From NCBI GenBank assembly GCA_014382915.1, contig JACNIV010000006.1:1-8175 (forward strand): a stretch of 8,175 nt of DNA. The letters are read 5' to 3'. The number at the start of each line of letters is the position of its first letter. Position 1 is the stretch's first letter. Position numbers and translations under genes: made by a program. This stretch comes from Candidatus Cloacimonadota bacterium. GTDB lineage: Bacteria; Cloacimonadota; Cloacimonadia; Cloacimonadales; TCS61. Below the pieces are notes generated by a model. That model did no database searches, was not told the origin of the DNA, and worked only from the letters and a program-made list of their open reading frames with translations. Shown in pieces: positions 1-6,953 of the stretch.

Positions 1-253
1 GAGATTATTTTGCAATGGTACCAGCCTTGCTGTATCGAAACACTCTCTTCCTTTTTAAAAAATTCTAATCATCTCGAAGCAAATTTAACTTTTCATTCTT
101 TTTGTTGAAACTATTACTAAGAAACACAACTCCAGAAAAAAAAAAAAATGAATTGTTTGTCAAATATTTTCTCAAATTACTAGTAAAATAGATTCCTACT
201 TACGAGGGAATGACAGGGAAAAAGATTGGATTGTCTGGGGTGATTGGTTGTCT
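1..253. other. Non-coding left flank, no gene seen
   Basis: No convincing gene lies here. The plus frame from base 1 is open only to a TGA at 106-108 and its 35 residues resemble nothing I know. Minus-strand ATG triplets at 70-72 and 94-96 hit stops within six codons. The stretch is AT-rich, contains a run of 13 A at 136-148, and holds a short imperfect hairpin listed separately. The gene to the left, if any, ends outside the window. Confidence 0.6.
191..213. repeat. Short imperfect hairpin of the GATTCC...GGAATGA type
   Basis: ATTCC at 192-196 pairs with GGAAT at 207-211. The inner bases can extend the stem with a T-G pair and one mismatch, and TGACA follows the stem. The layout resembles the widespread dispersed palindromes built on ATTCC...GGAATGAC that occur between genes in many bacteria. 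Only one copy is visible here, so its repeat status is inferred from resemblance alone. Confidence 0.4.
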
Positions 254-345
254 CTCGTTACGAAGTTGCACTTCGTAATGCCTATGTTTGGCAAAGCTGA
301 GCTTTGCGTACAAAAGCGTTCCCACGCAGAGCATGGGAACGAGTT
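254..345. repeat. Composite palindromic element: three tandem hairpins
   Basis: Three adjacent hairpins lie within about 90 bases. The first has an 8-bp perfect stem, TTACGAAG at 258-265 with CTTCGTAA at 271-278, around a 5-base loop. The second is GCAAAGC at 291-297 with GCTTTGC at 301-307. The third has 11-base arms at 317-327 and 331-341 around a 3-base loop, with one mismatch (C325 opposite A333). The block is bounded by CTCGTT at 254-259 and AACGAG at 338-343, which are inverse copies of each other. The third hairpin matches a motif (CGTTCCCACGC...) I have seen as a dispersed intergenic repeat in several phyla, so a REP/MITE-like mobile palindrome is likely. It starts about 30 bases past the lipoprotein stop. 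Read on the minus strand, the third hairpin is followed by CTTTTG, so it could also weakly terminate that transcript. Confidence 0.7.
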
Positions 346-372
346 AAATATCGCAAGGTTACTATTTAATTT

Positions 373-1149
373 TTACTTAAACTCCACCGAGACTTTTTCG
401 TTCATTTCATTTTTAAAGCCGGGAGCATTCTGCATTTTATCTTTCATTTCTTCTTCGCTTACATTATCACTGGATGAAAATATCTTCAGGTATTCCTCAT
501 TGGTCATCATCTTATCAAAATCCATTTCAGAAATCGTAACTACGTTCCCATCTTTATATGTGGCATTAGAATTGGTAATTTTACCATCAAATTTGATATT
601 GAACGACAGCTTCATGCCTGCATACATAGCTTTCACCATCTCAATCGCCTGCTGTTGGTCTTCTTCGCTGAGGGGCTCACTTGTTTCTTCCATATATTCT
701 TCACCCGCCGGTTCTTCTTTTTCCGGAGGTAAAATAATAGTAAGCTGTGATGTTTTTCCTTTATTGAAATCAAAAGTAATATACTCTTTTTCCGCTGGCA
801 TTCCTGTGCCTTGCATAGCTTTTGCTGCCAGGTTCGTCTCCAGAGTCAGTTTTGTGATATCATCAAAAGCATAAACAGCCATATAACCTTTCAAACCGTT
901 TTCCTCGATCTCTTTGCTGGAAACATAGCTCACATTTTCGCCAAAAGTAACTGCATCAGCTTTAAGCTTCTCCACATCGTTCAGGTTCATGCCTCCCATA
1001 TTTTTCCCCATTTCGGTTGTAACCAGAAATTTTTCTTCGATCGTTCCACTTCCGTCTTTTTTTACGATGATAGTCCTATGCACCTGGAAACATCCACTTA
1101 ATAAAACAGCAACAGAAAGCAACAATATCAGACTCCTGTTTTTTTTCAT
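373..1149 (-). CDS. Predicted lipoprotein of unknown function
   Basis: This 258-residue protein begins with a lysine/arginine-containing n-region, a hydrophobic stretch (residues 7-17) and a lipobox, LSGC, with the lipidated cysteine at position 20. It is therefore expected to be processed by signal peptidase II and anchored to a membrane; which membrane is not determinable. Just after the anchor comes a beta-rich segment with KKDGSGTIEEKF (30-41), a pattern seen in several lipoprotein families that start with a short strand and a DGSG turn. Residues 143-169 are a strongly acidic, probably disordered linker, followed by a second mixed alpha/beta part. Cys20 is the only cysteine. The start is supported by AAGGAGG (minus strand, 1154-1160) four bases before the ATG. 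It is transcribed away from gltX and stands alone. I cannot name a family or function; LppM/DUF3153-like proteins are a remote possibility. Confidence 0.88.
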   Translation of the reverse strand: MKKNRSLILLLSVAVLLSGCFQVHRTIIVKKDGSGTIEEKFLVTTEMGKNMGGMNLNDVEKLKADAVTFGENVSYVSSKEIEENGLKGYMAVYAFDDITKLTLETNLAAKAMQGTGMPAEKEYITFDFNKGKTSQLTIILPPEKEEPAGEEYMEETSEPLSEEDQQQAIEMVKAMYAGMKLSFNIKFDGKITNSNATYKDGNVVTISEMDFDKMMTNEEYLKIFSSSDNVSEEEMKDKMQNAPGFKNEMNEKVSVEFK

Positions 1150-1181
1150 TTACCCTCCTTGAAAAATCAATTTGATGATTA

Positions 1182-1210
1182 AGAAAATACAGTTACTCCA
1201 TAGTTGTCAA
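1182..1210 (-). promoter_or_regulatory. Candidate sigma70-type promoter for the lipoprotein gene
   Basis: A perfect TTGACA lies on the minus strand at 1205-1210. Downstream of it, TATTTT follows after 15 bases and TTTTCT after 17 bases, so either could act as a weak -10. The position is sensible, about 30-60 bases before the lipoprotein ATG and its AAGGAGG. The -35 is convincing and the -10 is not. Confidence 0.4.
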
Positions 1211-1246
1211 TCCTATTTTATCTGAAGCATGAAATATAAATTCCAG

Positions 1247-1290
1247 TTGACACACTATTATGTTTATTAATCTTAGAAATAGATTATAAT
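1247..1290 (+). promoter_or_regulatory. Candidate promoter region of gltX
   Basis: A perfect TTGACA sits at 1247-1252 and a perfect TATAAT at 1285-1290, but they are 32 bases apart and cannot be partners. With the usual 17-base spacing the TTGACA faces only ATCTTA. A start directed by TATAAT would fall near 1297, inside the Shine-Dalgarno GGAG (1295-1298). The region very likely drives gltX, but which box is used is not settled by sequence. Confidence 0.35.
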
Positions 1291-1303
1291 TAATGGAGTA
1301 TCA

Positions 1304-2743
1304 ATGAATAACGAAATCCGGGTTCGTTTCGCACCCAGTCCCACGGGCTACTTGCATGTAGGAAGTTTGCGAACCGCATTATATAATTATCTTTATGCAC
1401 GGAAGACCGGTGGCAAATTTATACTTCGCATCGAAGATACCGACCGCAGCCGCTATGTGGAAGGTGCTGTAGAAAACCTGATAGAAACACTGCAGGCGGT
1501 TGGTCTGGAATACGATGAAGGACCGGATAAAGGTGGAGATTTCGGACCATATTTCCAGTCCAAACGAACTGATATTTACAACAAATACGTACAGGAACTC
1601 CTGGAAAAAGACGCAGCTTATCATTGTTTCTGCACAGAAGACGATCTGAAAAAAATGCGGGAAGAACAGATCGCAAAAAAAATGGATGTACGTTACGACG
1701 GCAGGTGCCGTAATCTTTCTAAAGAACAGGTTCAGGAAAATTTGGCTCAAGGCAAACCATTTGTTATACGGGCAAAAATACCCGATGAAGGTGAAATTGT
1801 TTTCTTCGATATTGTACGGGAAAGAGTGAGTATCAAGTGGGAAACCGTGGACGATCAGGTGCTTATCAAATCGGATGGTTATCCCACCTATCACCTGGCA
1901 AATGTGGTGGATGATCACCTGATGGAAATTACACATGTAATTCGTGGTGAGGAATGGCTTTCCAGTGTTCCCAAACACCTTTTCCTTTATCAGGCTTTGG
2001 GTTGGAAACCACCTAAGATGTGCCATCTTCCCCTTCTGCTGAATCCCGATAAAAGCAAACTTAGCAAACGCCAGGGAGATGTAGCAGTGGAAGATTTCCT
2101 TAAAAAGAGTTATTTGCCGGAAGCTTTATTGAATTTTGTTGCACTTCTGGGCTGGCATGCCCAAGGAGATGATGAACTTTACAGCCTTGATAAACTCGAA
2201 AATGAATTCTCCTTAAAAAGAATAAGCAAAGCAGGAGCGGTTTTCGATGTGGAAAAACTGAACTGGATGAACGGACATTATCTGCGTAGTCTTGAACTGG
2301 GTTACATTGCCATTAAAGCCAAATCATTCTTCGTGGAAGCTGGTCTTGATATCAGCGATAATGAAAAATATCTTAAGATCGTGGATGTAACCAGGAACAG
2401 GATATCTACACTTGCTGAAATCACTGAAGTCGCAACTCCATTTTATGCTTCATTAAAATATTCGGAAGAAGACCGGCAGATTATTAACGATGAAAATTCG
2501 CAAAAACTATTCTCTTTCTGGCTGGATAATCTGAAAGCACTGGATTCCATTACCGAAGAGAATATAAACCACCTACTTAAACAAAGTACTGATAAACTCG
2601 GCATCAAGGGAAAAGATCTTTATTTCCCATTGCGTCTTGCTTTATTCGGTAGTGTACATGGTCCGGAACTTCCGGTGATCTTTGATATTTTGGGAAAAGA
2701 AGAGACGATCAAAAGATTTACGAAAATATTGGATTTAAAATAA
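1304..2743 (+). CDS. gltX: Glutamyl-tRNA synthetase
   Basis: This 479-residue class Ic aminoacyl-tRNA synthetase attaches glutamate to tRNA-Glu in the cytoplasm; the length is normal for bacterial GluRS. The N-terminal Rossmann core starts with RFAPSPTGYLHVGS (8-21), in which HVGS (18-21) is the HIGH signature, followed by an RIEDTD motif. The KMSKS equivalent is KLSKR (252-256). A zinc-site pattern, Cys108-x-Cys110 with Tyr131 and Cys135, lies in the acceptor-binding region. The C-terminal third is the helical anticodon-binding domain, ending with the typical GP...LGKEETIKRF segment. The start is fixed by GGAG (1295-1298) five bases before the ATG. Since a GlnRS lies 1.8 kb downstream, this enzyme is probably discriminating (tRNA-Glu only), but that is inferred from context. 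It is the first gene of a probable gltX-GNAT-holB-glnS unit. Confidence 0.97.
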   Translation: MNNEIRVRFAPSPTGYLHVGSLRTALYNYLYARKTGGKFILRIEDTDRSRYVEGAVENLIETLQAVGLEYDEGPDKGGDFGPYFQSKRTDIYNKYVQELLEKDAAYHCFCTEDDLKKMREEQIAKKMDVRYDGRCRNLSKEQVQENLAQGKPFVIRAKIPDEGEIVFFDIVRERVSIKWETVDDQVLIKSDGYPTYHLANVVDDHLMEITHVIRGEEWLSSVPKHLFLYQALGWKPPKMCHLPLLLNPDKSKLSKRQGDVAVEDFLKKSYLPEALLNFVALLGWHAQGDDELYSLDKLENEFSLKRISKAGAVFDVEKLNWMNGHYLRSLELGYIAIKAKSFFVEAGLDISDNEKYLKIVDVTRNRISTLAEITEVATPFYASLKYSEEDRQIINDENSQKLFSFWLDNLKALDSITEENINHLLKQSTDKLGIKGKDLYFPLRLALFGSVHGPELPVIFDILGKEETIKRFTKILDLK

Positions 2744-2752
2744 ATTTCGCAT

Positions 2753-2826
2753 TTTTCGACTCGTAAGAAACGACGAGTCGAGCGAGAATATCGAGTCGTT
2801 GTCGCAAGTTCCTTACGACTCGAAAA
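2753..2826. repeat. Nested palindromic element between gltX and the GNAT gene
   Basis: The outer arms are 19 bases each, 2753-2771 and 2808-2826, and are complementary except at two positions. Inside, CGACTCG and CGAGTCG recur several times and AACGAC (2770-2775) can pair with GTCGTT (2795-2800), so alternative foldings are possible. It starts nine bases after the gltX stop and ends just before the AGAGG that serves the next gene. There is no T-run after the stem, so it is not a typical intrinsic terminator. A REP/MITE-like insertion, or a processing or stability hairpin in an operon message, fits better. Confidence 0.65.
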
Positions 2827-2839
2827 TCAGAGGTTAAAT

Positions 2840-3409
2840 ATGAAATATTTCAAGAAAATGATAGGGAAAAAATGTTACTTATCTCCCATTAGCGTGGAAG
2901 ATGCAGAGCAGTATTGTGAGTGGTTGAACGATTTTGAAATTGCTTCCAACCTGTTGATATTCAGTCAACAGCTCAGTTTGGAAAAAGAGCTCGGTATTTT
3001 ACAGGATATGATAAAAAATAACTCGCAGATATTTGCTATCGTCGAACTGGAAACAGATAAATTGCTGGGCAATTGCAGCATCTTTCGCATAAACGAACGT
3101 AACCGAAAAGCTGAAGTCGGCATTTTTATTGGTGATAAAAAGTATTGGAATAAAGGATATGGTACCGAGGCATTGACCCTGCTGCTCGATTACGGCTTCA
3201 ATATTTTAAACCTGAACAATATAATGTTAGAGGTTTTCAGCTTTAATAAACGAGCTATTCGCTCCTATGAAAAAATTGGCTTCAAAATTATAGGTCCCCG
3301 CAGAGAAGCACTGCAGATCGCTGGTAAGAAATATGACGAAATATATATGGATATCCTGGCCAGCGAATTTAAGAGTATTTACATAAAGAAGATAATGGAT
3401 AAAAAATAA
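2840..3409 (+). CDS. GNAT-family N-acetyltransferase (RimJ/RimL-like)
   Basis: This 189-residue protein is expected to transfer acetyl from acetyl-CoA to an amine. The N-terminal strand, LSPISVEDAEQYCEWLND (14-31), is typical of the RimJ/RimL and spermidine-acetyltransferase branch. Motif A follows a strand at 91-97 (AEVGIFI) and contains the acetyl-CoA pyrophosphate loop NKGYGTEA (104-111). Motif B is the conserved SFNKRAIRSYEKIGF (134-148), with Tyr143 in the position that usually acts as general acid. AGAGG (2829-2833) lies six bases before the ATG. The gene is followed three bases later by holB, so the two are probably co-transcribed and translationally coupled. The substrate is unknown; a ribosomal protein, a polyamine or a small molecule are all possible, and the translation-gene neighbourhood is only a weak hint. 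Confidence 0.9.
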   Translation: MKYFKKMIGKKCYLSPISVEDAEQYCEWLNDFEIASNLLIFSQQLSLEKELGILQDMIKNNSQIFAIVELETDKLLGNCSIFRINERNRKAEVGIFIGDKKYWNKGYGTEALTLLLDYGFNILNLNNIMLEVFSFNKRAIRSYEKIGFKIIGPRREALQIAGKKYDEIYMDILASEFKSIYIKKIMDKK

Positions 3410-3412
3410 ATT

Positions 3413-4534
3413 ATGTTCAACAAAATAAAAGGTCAGGATAAAGCGATCTCCATTTTGAAACGAGCTATGGAGAACGATAAAATAGCGAACACTTACCTTT
3501 TTTATGGACCCGAGGGAGTTGGAAAATTCACAACTGCTCTTTACTTTGGGATGGCTCTGAATTGTCATGCTACGTTAGATAAACGTCCTTGCGGAGCCTG
3601 TTCTTCCTGCCAGAAATCTTTATCATTTTCGCATCCGGACCTGATCTGCGTCTTCCCCTTTCCCAAAGAAACGAACAAAGCAGATATTTCCGTTGAAGGC
3701 GAGATCAAAACCGAAAACATATTGGAAGAATACAAAGCATATATTGAAAACAAGATCAAAACCCCGTGGAAAGAATTTTTCTTTTCAAAGAACATCGGCA
3801 TCAGAATAGCCAGTATACGAATGCTGGAACACAGGATACAATTAACCCCCAATGAAGGAACTTATAAGATATGTATCATCGAGGATGCTGATCAAATGAC
3901 CCCCCAAGCAGCTAATGCTTTCCTGAAAACCCTGGAAGAACCTCCAGCAGATACTATTATCATTCTTACTACTTCCAGGCCGAATTCACTATTACCTACC
4001 ATAATTTCTCGTTGCCAGCAAATACCGTTTAACCCTGTTACCAGGAAATTGATAGAACAGAAACTGGAAGAAAATAAATCCCTGGAAATTATTGAAGCTA
4101 AAATGTATGCCCGTATTGCCAATGGCAACATGGAAAAAGGACTGAGATTAGTTGAGGAAGGAAGGATTGAAACCCGTGAACAGACAGTTGAATTTCTGCA
4201 TATTCTGATAAATCAGAACGATCTCCGTTTTCTGGATTTCGTAATCCGATATAGAAGTTCAAAGATGCTGAATAAACTTACAGAAATGATATTACACCTG
4301 ATCATCTGGATCAGTGATATTTCCTATTTCAAGCATGCTCATTCCGAGATCGTTAATCTGGATAAAACCGATATGATCGAAACACTATACCAGAAAAATC
4401 CAGATGTAGATGAATATGCTTCCGACCTGATAAACTTCCTGGAAGAGATGCTGCAGAGATTGCAGGGTCATGTGAACCAGCAACTTGTTCTAACAGAAAT
4501 TTATAATAGATTATCAAAAACCTTCTTTCCCTGA
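3413..4534 (+). CDS. holB: DNA polymerase III subunit delta' (clamp loader)
   Basis: This 373-residue AAA+ protein is most likely the delta' subunit of the clamp loader that places the sliding clamp on DNA at the replication fork. It starts with FNKIKGQDKAI (2-12), typical of delta', and has a P-loop GPEGVGKFT (32-40). A four-cysteine zinc module follows (Cys51, Cys60, Cys63, Cys66), then HPD at 74-76. The Walker B equivalent is EDAD (157-160), sensor 1 is TTSRP (186-190), and the arginine-finger motif SRC is at 199-201. The segment from about 77 to 130 is a longer insert than in E. coli HolB. It does not begin with the YRKYRP-type N-terminus of DnaX, and it lacks a tau-like tail, so DnaX is less likely. 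No clear Shine-Dalgarno precedes the ATG, which lies three bases after the GNAT stop, so reinitiation is probable. Confidence 0.9.
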   Translation: MFNKIKGQDKAISILKRAMENDKIANTYLFYGPEGVGKFTTALYFGMALNCHATLDKRPCGACSSCQKSLSFSHPDLICVFPFPKETNKADISVEGEIKTENILEEYKAYIENKIKTPWKEFFFSKNIGIRIASIRMLEHRIQLTPNEGTYKICIIEDADQMTPQAANAFLKTLEEPPADTIIILTTSRPNSLLPTIISRCQQIPFNPVTRKLIEQKLEENKSLEIIEAKMYARIANGNMEKGLRLVEEGRIETREQTVEFLHILINQNDLRFLDFVIRYRSSKMLNKLTEMILHLIIWISDISYFKHAHSEIVNLDKTDMIETLYQKNPDVDEYASDLINFLEEMLQRLQGHVNQQLVLTEIYNRLSKTFFP

Positions 4535-4535
4535 T

Positions 4536-4540
4536 AGGAG
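4536..4540 (+). promoter_or_regulatory. Ribosome binding site of glnS
   Basis: AGGAG lies eight bases before the glnS ATG and two bases after the holB stop codon (4532-4534). It decides the start at 4549 and lets glnS be translated independently of holB. Confidence 0.8.
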
Positions 4541-4548
4541 AATAAACA

Positions 4549-6219
4549 ATGAAAAATGAAGAAACAACGAATTTCATTAGAAATATTATCGACGAAGATA
4601 TTAAAGCAGGAAAGCACGGAGGCAGAGTTCACACCCGTTTTCCCCCGGAACCAAATGGTCACCTGCACATCGGTCATGCCAAGGCCATTTTGCTGAATTA
4701 TGGTATAGCTGAAGATTATAATGGCAAGTTCAATCTCCGCTTTGATGATACCAATCCTGAAAAGGAAGAAGAAGAATATGTGAACGCTATTATTAATGAT
4801 ATCAAATGGCTGGGCTGCGACTGGGAAGACCGTCTGCTGCATGCTTCCGATTACTTTGAACAGATGTACAAATATGCTGTCCAACTGGTTAAAGCTGGCA
4901 AAGCTTATGTGGATAGCCAGAATTCTGAAGATATGCGGAAAAATCGCGGCACTGTGACAAAGATGGGAAAAGACAGTCCGTTCAAGAACCGTTCCATTGA
5001 AGAAAATCTTAATCTTCTGGAGAAGATGAAAAATGGAGAATTTGAGGAAGGAGCGCACGTTCTACGGGCAAAGATAGATATGGCTTCTGCAAATATGCTG
5101 ATGCGCGACCCGTTGATGTATCGAATTCGTCATGCGGAACATTATCGAACAGGCAAAAAATGGCACATTTATCCAATGTATGATTTCGCCCATTGCCTGG
5201 AAGATTCCATCGAAGGAATAACTCATTCTCTCTGCTCGATCGAATTTGAAAATAACCGCCCGTTATATGACTGGTTTCTGGATCAACTGAACGTTCATCA
5301 TCCGCAGCAGATCGAATTTGCCAGGCTTTATTTGAGCCATACCGTTTTAAGTAAACGCAAACTTATCGAATTGGTGGAAGGAGAACATGTTCGCGGTTGG
5401 GATGATCCCAGGATGCCAACTATCTCAGGCTTAAGAAGGCGTGGTTATACTCCAGATTCTATTCGCAATTTCTGTGACAGAATCGGGCTGGCAAAGCGCC
5501 AGAGCATTGTGGATACGGCGCTGTTAGAATTCTCCATCAGAGAAGAACTGAATAAAACCGCTCTACGCAGAATGGCTGTTCTTGATCCGATAAAAGTGAT
5601 TATAGAAAATTATCCCGATGACCTTGCAGAAGAAATGGATGCAGTAAATAATCCCGAAGACCCGGATGCCGGATCACGAAAAGTTCCTTTCTCAAAGATC
5701 ATCTATATCGAACGTGAAGATTTCATGGAAGATCCTCCGAAAAAATTCTTCCGTCTTGCTCCCGGTAGCGAGGTACGGCTTCGTTATGCATATTTTATTA
5801 AATGTGAAGAGGTTGTAAAAGATGAAAAAGGCAATATCACCGAATTGCGCTGCAGCTATGATCCTCAGTCACGCGGCGGGAAATCACCCGATGGCAGAAA
5901 AGTGAAGGCAACCTTGCATTGGGTTTCTGCAAAACACGCTATAGATGCGGAAGTTCGCCTTTATGAGCATCTATTTACAGTTGCCGATCTCAGTGCTGTT
6001 GAGGGAGATTTCAAAGAATATATAAACCCTGATTCGCTGCAAATCTTAACCGAATGTAAACTCGAACCGAGTTTGCTCAATGTTGAAAAAGGAAGCAGAT
6101 TCCAGTTTGAGAGAAAAGGATATTTTTGCGTCGATACGGACTCTGCAAAAGAGAAACCTGTTTTTAACAGAACTGTAACACTTCGTGATGAATGGGCGAG
6201 ATTGCAGAAGAGAAAGTGA
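4549..6219 (+). CDS. glnS: Glutaminyl-tRNA synthetase
   Basis: This 556-residue enzyme charges tRNA-Gln directly with glutamine; the length is close to E. coli Gln[16 protein letters not shown] (30-43) contains a perfect HIGH (40-43) and the PEPNG sequence that separates GlnRS/eukaryotic-type GluRS from bacterial GluRS (PSPTG). RFDDTNP follows. [14 protein letters not shown] (223-236) is the GlnRS active-site and tRNA-contact segment, and VLSKRK (266-271) is the KMSKS equivalent. From about residue 345 on come the two beta-barrel anticodon-binding domains, complete to the end. GlnRS is patchily distributed in bacteria, present in gammaproteobacteria, Deinococcus and some FCB lineages among others, and is thought to derive from eukaryotic-type GluRS. 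It is probably the last gene of the gltX-GNAT-holB-glnS series, because base composition changes downstream. Confidence 0.97.
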   Translation: MKNEETTNFIRNIIDEDIKAGKHGGRVHTRFPPEPNGHLHIGHAKAILLNYGIAEDYNGKFNLRFDDTNPEKEEEEYVNAIINDIKWLGCDWEDRLLHASDYFEQMYKYAVQLVKAGKAYVDSQNSEDMRKNRGTVTKMGKDSPFKNRSIEENLNLLEKMKNGEFEEGAHVLRAKIDMASANMLMRDPLMYRIRHAEHYRTGKKWHIYPMYDFAHCLEDSIEGITHSLCSIEFENNRPLYDWFLDQLNVHHPQQIEFARLYLSHTVLSKRKLIELVEGEHVRGWDDPRMPTISGLRRRGYTPDSIRNFCDRIGLAKRQSIVDTALLEFSIREELNKTALRRMAVLDPIKVIIENYPDDLAEEMDAVNNPEDPDAGSRKVPFSKIIYIEREDFMEDPPKKFFRLAPGSEVRLRYAYFIKCEEVVKDEKGNITELRCSYDPQSRGGKSPDGRKVKATLHWVSAKHAIDAEVRLYEHLFTVADLSAVEGDFKEYINPDSLQILTECKLEPSLLNVEKGSRFQFERKGYFCVDTDSAKEKPVFNRTVTLRDEWARLQKRK

Positions 6220-6244
6220 TGAAAAAAATTCACAAAAGATAAGA

Positions 6245-6271
6245 TTGACTTTTTCATGTATATTTAATAAT
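6245..6271 (+). promoter_or_regulatory. Candidate promoter of the R-M genes
   Basis: In the 77-base gap after glnS, TTGACT (6245-6250, one mismatch to TTGACA) is followed after 15 bases by AATAAT (6266-6271, one mismatch to TATAAT). The spacing is short, but both boxes are good. A start near 6278 would leave a short leader carrying GGAGG at 6286-6290. No dyad typical of a controller-protein operator is evident. Confidence 0.45.
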
Positions 6272-6296
6272 TTATTTGTGTTTGTGGAGGTTATAA

Positions 6297-6953
6297 ATGA
6301 AATTGAATTTGACGATCAAATTACTTCAAAACGAAGCCTATAAATTTTCCAAAAAAGAATCTAAACATAAAGAACCTACTTTGTATGGTGTTACAGATGG
6401 AAAAGCTGTAGGAACTTATTTAGAACATAAATTTCAAAAATATTTATTTAAAAAATACAGTTATATTGAAGGAAATGCTGCAAGTGGAATTGATTTTCCT
6501 GAGTTGAAAGTCGATATGAAAGTTACCAGTATCAAACAACCTCAATCGTCCTGTCCTTATAAATCTGCCAAACAAAAAATCTTTGGTTTAGGATATTCAT
6601 TATTGGTCTTTGTGTATGAGAAGAAAGATGATATTAAAACTCAAAAAGGAAATTTGAATATTGTGCATACAGTATTTATAGAATCCCATCGGACTGCAGA
6701 TTTTCAAATGACAACGGGATTGCAACATATACTAAACAATGATGGTAATATCGACGATATTGTTGCTTTCCTAAGAGATAAAAATCTTCCAATCGATTAT
6801 GATATAGAAGGAAAGAAAATTAGTGAAATGCTTTTAAAAAAACCACCGAAAACAGGATATTTAACAATTTCTAATGCTTTACAATGGCGGCTACAATATA
6901 GTCGAGTAATTGCCAAAGCAGGTGAAATTGACGGAATTATTAAAGTAATCTAA
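6297..6953 (+). CDS. Putative Type II restriction endonuclease (PD-(D/E)xK-like)
   Basis: This 218-residue protein is predicted to be the nuclease of an R-M pair. The supporting pattern is a helix with Glu43 (GTYLEHKFQKYL, 39-50), then GIDFPELKVDMKVTS (64-78). In that segment Asp66 and Asp73-x-Lys75 fit the metal-binding D...(D/E)xK core of PD-(D/E)xK nucleases, with the Lys-bearing strand followed by a Gln/Ser-rich stretch (QPQSSC, 81-86) and a hydrophobic strand GYSLLVFVYEK (99-109). There is no signal peptide, membrane segment or DNA-methylase motif. GGAGG (6286-6290) six bases before the ATG fixes the start. Its TAA overlaps the ATG of the methyltransferase by one base. The function rests on this fold signature plus the neighbour; I do not recognise a named enzyme and cannot give a recognition site. 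Codon use is AT-rich (few CTG leucines), unlike glnS. Confidence 0.75.
   Translation: MKLNLTIKLLQNEAYKFSKKESKHKEPTLYGVTDGKAVGTYLEHKFQKYLFKKYSYIEGNAASGIDFPELKVDMKVTSIKQPQSSCPYKSAKQKIFGLGYSLLVFVYEKKDDIKTQKGNLNIVHTVFIESHRTADFQMTTGLQHILNNDGNIDDIVAFLRDKNLPIDYDIEGKKISEMLLKKPPKTGYLTISNALQWRLQYSRVIAKAGEIDGIIKVI

Noticed and set aside
1..108. Possible end of a gene entering from the left edge
   Set aside because: The 35-codon open frame up to TGA at 106-108 has no recognisable residues, and the surrounding sequence looks intergenic.
248..1101. Plus-strand open frames over the lipoprotein gene (248-874 and 811-1101)
   Set aside because: They lie antisense to a gene with a signal peptide, a lipobox and a strong ribosome binding site. 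The first also runs through the hairpin block, and neither shows a recognisable motif.
1379..2026. Minus-strand open frames inside gltX
   Set aside because: They are antisense shadows of a conserved synthetase with intact signature motifs, and have no ribosome binding site or domain.
3413..4534. DnaX (tau/gamma) as the identity of the AAA+ protein
   Set aside because: The N-terminus is delta'-like, without the YRKYRP start of DnaX, and the protein is shorter than a typical DnaX with no extended C-terminal domains.
4501..5058. Minus-strand open frames across the holB/glnS junction
   Set aside because: They overlap the conserved 3' end of holB and the catalytic core of glnS. The low-complexity Phe/Ile-rich translation is typical of an antisense frame.
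6219..6257. Inverted repeat ATGAAAAA / TTTTTCAT after glnS as a terminator
   Set aside because: The arms are almost all A/T with a loop of 23 bases and no downstream T-run, so a stable intrinsic terminator is unlikely.
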